Positions 60,337 to 64,000 of a stretch of DNA of 64,000 bases are shown piece after piece. Source of the DNA: Caloramator fervidus. GTDB lineage: Bacteria > Bacillota > Clostridia > Clostridiales > Caloramatoraceae. The translations under genes and the position numbers were made by a program. Each line of letters opens with the position of its first letter. The stretch's first letter is position 1. Under the pieces are notes generated by a model. The model saw only the letters and a list, made by a program, of their open reading frames with translations, did not search any database and had not been told where the DNA came from. Where the stretch lies: NCBI RefSeq assembly GCF_900108045.1, contig NZ_FNUK01000007.1, positions 1 through 64,000 on the forward strand, in the 5' to 3' direction.

Positions 60337-61817
60337 TATAAAATTATACAAATTAATCCTCCATTTCCTTCATTAATTATTTTTTGCAATGTTTTTTGAA
60401 GTTTTTCTTGAATATCCTCTGGCATCTTATATAATTTATTTTGTAGTCCTTCTTTAACAAGTTCTTCTAAGGTTTTGCCAAACATATTAGCCTGCCAAAT
60501 CTTTTGAGGATTATTTTCAAATTCCTCAAGAAGCGATTTTAAAAGTTCTTCGCTTTGTTTTTCAGTTCCTACAATAGGAGAAACTTCTGTTTCAACATCT
60601 ACCCTTATTATGTGTAAAGAAGGTGCACTTGCACGTAATTTAACCCCAAATTTATTTCCTTGCCTTACTATTTCAGGTTCTTCAAGTTTTAACTCATCTA
60701 TCTGAGGTGGAACTAGTCCATACCCAGTCTCTTTTACTTCTTTTAATGCAGCTTCTATTCTATCATACTCCCTTTTAGCAACTGTAAGATCCTTCATTAA
60801 GTTGAGAAGATCAAATTCTCCCGTAATGTTAAATCCAGAAATTTCACCTAGTATTTTATAGAATAATCCATCCTTAACCTTCATAGTTATTTTAGCAGAA
60901 CCTTCACCTAATTTCATCTCATCAAGATTTACATCCCCTACAAATTCATATTCTTTGTATGAGTTAATTACAGGCTTTATATCTCTAATTTTTGAAAGGT
61001 CCTTTATAGAATTTTTAACCGCTAAAATAAAGTTTTTCTTTAACCAATGATCATTATCTAAATTTTCTACCCAATCCGGTAGCTTTATTCCAATTTCTGT
61101 AACAGGAAATTCGTATAAAACCCTTTCAAAAATATTATTTATATCTTCTATTCTTAAATTTGCTGCATCAACAATGTAAACAGGAACTTTATACTTATCT
61201 TCTAGTGTCTTTCTTAAATTAATAGTATCTGGATTATAAGGATGTGTTGTATTAAGAACTACAATAAAAGGCTTATTTAATGCTTGTAATTCTTTTATTA
61301 CTCTTTCTTCAGCTTCAATATAATTTTCTCTTGGAATTTCAGTAATACTACCATCCGTAGTGACAACAATTCCAATTGTAGAATGTTCACTAATTACCTT
61401 CCTTGTTCCTATTTCCGCAGCCTCAGTAAAAGGAATCTCTTCCTCAAACCAAGGTGTCTTCACCATTCTTATTTGGTCATTTTCTAAATGTCCAGTAGCA
61501 CCATGAACCATATAGCCAACGCAATCAATCATCTTTACCCTCATTTTTGCCTTATCATCCAATTCTATTTCTACTGCTTCATCACTTGGAACAAACTTAG
61601 GTTCAACCGTTGTTATTATTTTTCCAGAACCACTTTGAGGTAATGAATCTTTTGTTCTTTCTTTTTTATGGACATTATCAATATTAGGTAAAACTAAAAG
61701 TTCCATAAACCTTCTAATAAATGTAGACTTTCCTGTCCTTACAGGTCCAACTACTCCCACATAAATATCTCCTTGAGTTCTTTCAGCAATATCTTTATAT
61801 ATATTGAATTCCTCCAC
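60336..61817 (-). CDS. spoIVA: stage IV sporulation protein A
   Basis: SpoIVA is the ATPase that polymerises around the forespore and forms the base of the spore coat. The 493 residues match the family. The N-terminal GTPase-like domain has P-loop VGPVRTGKSTFIRR near 24-37, and SGSGKIITTVEPKFVPS near 63. The middle domain and a conserved C-terminal tail ending GGLICIIL anchor it. The start is inferred as GTG at 61817 behind GGAGG at 7 nt. In B. subtilis it is made in the mother cell from sigma-E promoters; a weak sigma-E-like pair is visible upstream but is not convincing. Confidence 0.97.
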   Translation of the reverse strand: MEEFNIYKDIAERTQGDIYVGVVGPVRTGKSTFIRRFMELLVLPNIDNVHKKERTKDSLPQSGSGKIITTVEPKFVPSDEAVEIELDDKAKMRVKMIDCVGYMVHGATGHLENDQIRMVKTPWFEEEIPFTEAAEIGTRKVISEHSTIGIVVTTDGSITEIPRENYIEAEERVIKELQALNKPFIVVLNTTHPYNPDTINLRKTLEDKYKVPVYIVDAANLRIEDINNIFERVLYEFPVTEIGIKLPDWVENLDNDHWLKKNFILAVKNSIKDLSKIRDIKPVINSYKEYEFVGDVNLDEMKLGEGSAKITMKVKDGLFYKILGEISGFNITGEFDLLNLMKDLTVAKREYDRIEAALKEVKETGYGLVPPQIDELKLEEPEIVRQGNKFGVKLRASAPSLHIIRVDVETEVSPIVGTEKQSEELLKSLLEEFENNPQKIWQANMFGKTLEELVKEGLQNKLYKMPEDIQEKLQKTLQKIINEGNGGLICIIL

Positions 61818-61904
61818 GGTTCTACCTCCTAATACATTTTATCTAGTTTATATATATTTAATTTCAAAAATATTTAGAACAAAAAATTCCGTGGAGAAAT
61901 TAAT

Positions 61905-62426
61905 TTACGTAAAAATAAGGTATCCTAAGATTCCACTTAATAATGTTAACAAAATAGGATCTAATTTATATTTCAAAGACAAAACAAAAACAAACAAAAA
62001 AATCAAAAACTCCTTAAAACCAAGAACCGATTCTTGAAATATAATCATAGCAGCAGCTAAAATCAATCCTAAAACTGTAGGTCTTAAAAATTTAAAAATG
62101 TCTTCAATAAAATTATTATTTTTAAACCTTATAACAAATTTTAAAAGAATAAACATTATTATAACAGATGGTAAACAAACCCCAATAGTACTTATAACTG
62201 CACCTATTACCCCACCAATTTTATAACCTATATATGTTGCACTATTAATAGCAATAGGACCTGGTGTAACTTGAGAAACAGCAACAATATCTATAAATTC
62301 TTTTTTAGATAGCCAATTATTTATTTCAACAACCTGTAATTGTATTAATGGAAGCATAGCATAGCCTCCACCAAAACTAAACATACCTATTTTAAAAAAG
62401 GTAATAAACAATTTTAAAAGAATCAT
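61905..62426 (-). CDS. chromate transporter half-protein (CHR family)
   Basis: The 173 residues form about five to six membrane helices and carry the CHR signature: [19 protein letters not shown] (12-30), SQVTPGPIAINSATYIGYKI near 52-71. In Firmicutes CHR proteins often occur as two adjacent single-domain genes that act as a heterodimer. The substrate in the family is chromate or sulphate-like anions, but most clostridial members are untested. Its start overlaps the stop of the other chrA gene by 4 nt. Confidence 0.9.
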   Translation of the reverse strand: MILLKLFITFFKIGMFSFGGGYAMLPLIQLQVVEINNWLSKKEFIDIVAVSQVTPGPIAINSATYIGYKIGGVIGAVISTIGVCLPSVIIMFILLKFVIRFKNNNFIEDIFKFLRPTVLGLILAAAMIIFQESVLGFKEFLIFLFVFVLSLKYKLDPILLTLLSGILGYLIFT

Positions 62427-62962
62427 ATAAGTTTACCCCTTTTAAAATTAATATATAATCCTAAAAGAATGGATAATAAAATAATATATATTGGAGTTAT
62501 TTTATACATCCAAACAGATATAGATATAACAATAACAAAAACAAGTTTTTTAAAATTAAGTATTACATTTCTTCCCATCCTAAAAACAGATGCTAATACC
62601 ATTCCTGCAACTGCTGGTCTTATCCCCATAAATATCCTTTCAATTATATAGCTACTTTTCATTTCAGTAAAATAAGAAGCTATTATAAGTATTATAAAAA
62701 AAGATGGCAATATAGACCCTAAAGTAGAAACTAAAACCCCTTTTATCCCCATCAACCTATATCCAACAAAAACTGCTGTATTAACAGCAATAGGCCCCGG
62801 TGAAGCTTGTGCTAAAGCCACCAGGTCCAAAAACTCTTCTTCATCTATCCATCCCTTTTTTTCTACAACCTCTTTTTCTATTAAAGGAAGCATAGCATAG
62901 CCTCCGCCAAGGGTAAAAGCTCCAATTTTAAAAAACGTTTTAAAAAGTTCAAAACTTTTCAT
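62423..62962 (-). CDS. chromate transporter half-protein (CHR family)
   Basis: The 179-residue paralogue of the following gene has the same signature: [18 protein letters not shown] (11-28) and [20 protein letters not shown] near 51-70. Together the two give the double-domain CHR arrangement. An AAGGTGG site precedes the ATG, and the gene overlaps the gpsA stop by 4 nt, so gpsA, chrA and chrA are translationally coupled. The link to glycerol-3-phosphate metabolism is unexplained. Confidence 0.9.
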   Translation of the reverse strand: MKSFELFKTFFKIGAFTLGGGYAMLPLIEKEVVEKKGWIDEEEFLDLVALAQASPGPIAVNTAVFVGYRLMGIKGVLVSTLGSILPSFFIILIIASYFTEMKSSYIIERIFMGIRPAVAGMVLASVFRMGRNVILNFKKLVFVIVISISVWMYKITPIYIILLSILLGLYINFKRGKLI

Positions 62963-63978
62963 ATAACCACCTTATTAAATAACATACTCTCTAACTCATC
63001 TTTCTTATCTCTTTGCATAAGCTCAGTAACTGCAAGTTTTGGATCTTTGCCATTAAATAAGACATTATAAAGTTCTGTAGTTATAGGCATTTCAACTCCT
63101 ATGTTTAAAGAAAGTTGATATGTAGACTTTGTAGTATTAACTCCTTCAACAACCATGTTTATCTCCTCTAATGCTTCCTTAAGACTTTTTCCTTTTCCTA
63201 TAAGTATTCCAGCTCTTCTATTTCTTGAGTGCATACTCATACAAGTAACAATAAGATCACCTATACCACTTAACCCTGTAAAAGTCATAGGATTTGCACC
63301 TAGAGCTATTCCCAATCGTGCAATTTCAGCTATACCTCTTGTCATTAAAGCAGCCTTTGTATTATCTCCAAAACCCAAACCATCTGATATTCCTGCCGCA
63401 AGTGCTATTATATTTTTTACAGCTCCTCCAATTTCCACACCAATAATATCAGTATTAGTGTAAACTCTAAAATTAGGCGTCATAAATGTATCTTGAACTT
63501 TTAAAGCGACATCTTCATGTTTTGAAGCTACAACAACAGCAGTAGGAACATCTCTTGACACCTCTTCTGCATGAGAAGGCCCAGACAAAACTGCTACTTT
63601 ATTTTCTGAGAAAAATTCTTCAATAACTTGAGACATCCTTTTAAAAGTTTTATCTTCTATCCCTTTGGTTAAGCTAATGAAAATTTGATCCTTTATTACG
63701 CAATCCTTTATTTTCGAACAAACATCTCTAACAGCATGGGAGGGGACAGCTACAACTATCATTTCTGCCCCATCTATGGCTTCTTTTATATCATATTTGG
63801 GGATAATATTCGAAGGTAAAGTTATACCTGGTAAATATCTATCATTTTTTCTATTTAATTTTATATCATCTAAAACTTTATCATTTCTATCCCAAACACG
63901 AACTTCAAAATTTTTTTTTGCTAATAATAAAGAAATTGCTGTCCCCCAACTTCCTGCACCTAATATAGAAATTCTCAT
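62959..63978 (-). CDS. gpsA: NAD(P)-dependent glycerol-3-phosphate dehydrogenase
   Basis: GpsA makes glycerol 3-phosphate for phospholipids. The 339 residues start [22 protein letters not shown] with the dinucleotide-binding GxGxxG. They contain SLTKGIE and [11 protein letters not shown] near 136 and the catalytic Lys region [19 protein letters not shown] near 181-199. [25 protein letters not shown] lies near 239-263. AAAGGAGG precedes the ATG. The neighbouring gene to the right is outside the window; in many Firmicutes it would be plsY or der. Confidence 0.97.
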   Translation of the reverse strand: MRISILGAGSWGTAISLLLAKKNFEVRVWDRNDKVLDDIKLNRKNDRYLPGITLPSNIIPKYDIKEAIDGAEMIVVAVPSHAVRDVCSKIKDCVIKDQIFISLTKGIEDKTFKRMSQVIEEFFSENKVAVLSGPSHAEEVSRDVPTAVVVASKHEDVALKVQDTFMTPNFRVYTNTDIIGVEIGGAVKNIIALAAGISDGLGFGDNTKAALMTRGIAEIARLGIALGANPMTFTGLSGIGDLIVTCMSMHSRNRRAGILIGKGKSLKEALEEINMVVEGVNTTKSTYQLSLNIGVEMPITTELYNVLFNGKDPKLAVTELMQRDKKDELESMLFNKVVI

Positions 63979-64000
63979 TTTAATCCTCCTTTTTAGATTT

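Overview
The window is a compact, AT-rich chromosomal segment from an endospore-forming anaerobic Firmicute of the class Clostridia. The evidence is the sporulation genes (spoVS, ylbJ, two alpha/beta-type SASPs, a yteA-like gene, spoIVA), a HydABC-type NADH-linked hydrogenase operon, acetate-forming Pta/AckA, the DapL lysine route, and strong GGAGG-type ribosome binding sites. The species cannot be named from this sequence. No IS element, prophage, CRISPR array, tRNA or rRNA gene was seen.

Nearly everything lies on the minus strand, so operons read right to left. 1-2.2 kb: hydC, a small ferredoxin-fold gene and hydB (cut by the window edge), behind a promoter with a Rex-like operator. 2.3-10.5 kb: smc-ftsY-ylxM-ffh-rpsP-khpA-rimM-trmD, covering chromosome organisation, the SRP pathway and ribosome/tRNA maturation. 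10.5-14.8 kb: spoVS, a radical SAM gene, rnc, acpP, plsX, rpmF and yceD. 14.8-20.7 kb: ackA-pta, divergent tmcAL-ylbJ on the plus strand, and coaD-rsmD. 20.7-25.9 kb: two SASP genes, recG, yloV, asp23 and divergent rpmB. 25.9-41 kb: one long operon, yicC-remA-gmk-rpoZ-coaBC-priA-def-fmt-yugP-rsmB-rlmN-prpC-prkC-rsgA-rpe-thiN, then a 54-residue membrane protein gene. 41-50.3 kb: dapF-dapL, rqcH (+), a DEAD-box helicase, pyrR, rluD, lspA, a yteA-like gene, a DUF5665 gene and an ECF transporter S component (+). 50.3-57.3 kb: aroB-mtnN-aroF-aroA and T-box-controlled ileS. 57.3-59.7 kb: yggS-sepF-ylmH-divIVA. 59.7-60.3 kb: an intergenic stretch with its own plus-strand mini-transcription unit. 60.3-64 kb: spoIVA and gpsA-chrA-chrA.

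Gene order follows the Bacillus subtilis yloC-to-trmD region and the ylmE-to-pyrR region closely, so most of the window is conserved core genome. The departures are the informative part: no rplS after trmD, no ylmG between sepF and ylmH, no fapR/fabD/fabG around plsX-acpP, a 54-residue membrane protein near the usual spoVM position, and shikimate genes between ileS and the lspA cluster.

The items least explained by known families are the plus-strand unit at 59.9-60.25 kb (promoter, 15-codon ORF inside a hairpin, 41-codon ORF, terminator), a GC-rich hairpin covering the dapL ribosome binding site, a hairpin in front of the ECF transporter gene, and a 22-bp palindrome between the divergent asp23 and rpmB promoters. 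Start codons were moved inward from the longest ORF wherever a ribosome binding site clearly decided it. TTG or GTG starts are inferred for smc, priA, yloV, dapL, coaD, pyrR, prpC and spoIVA.
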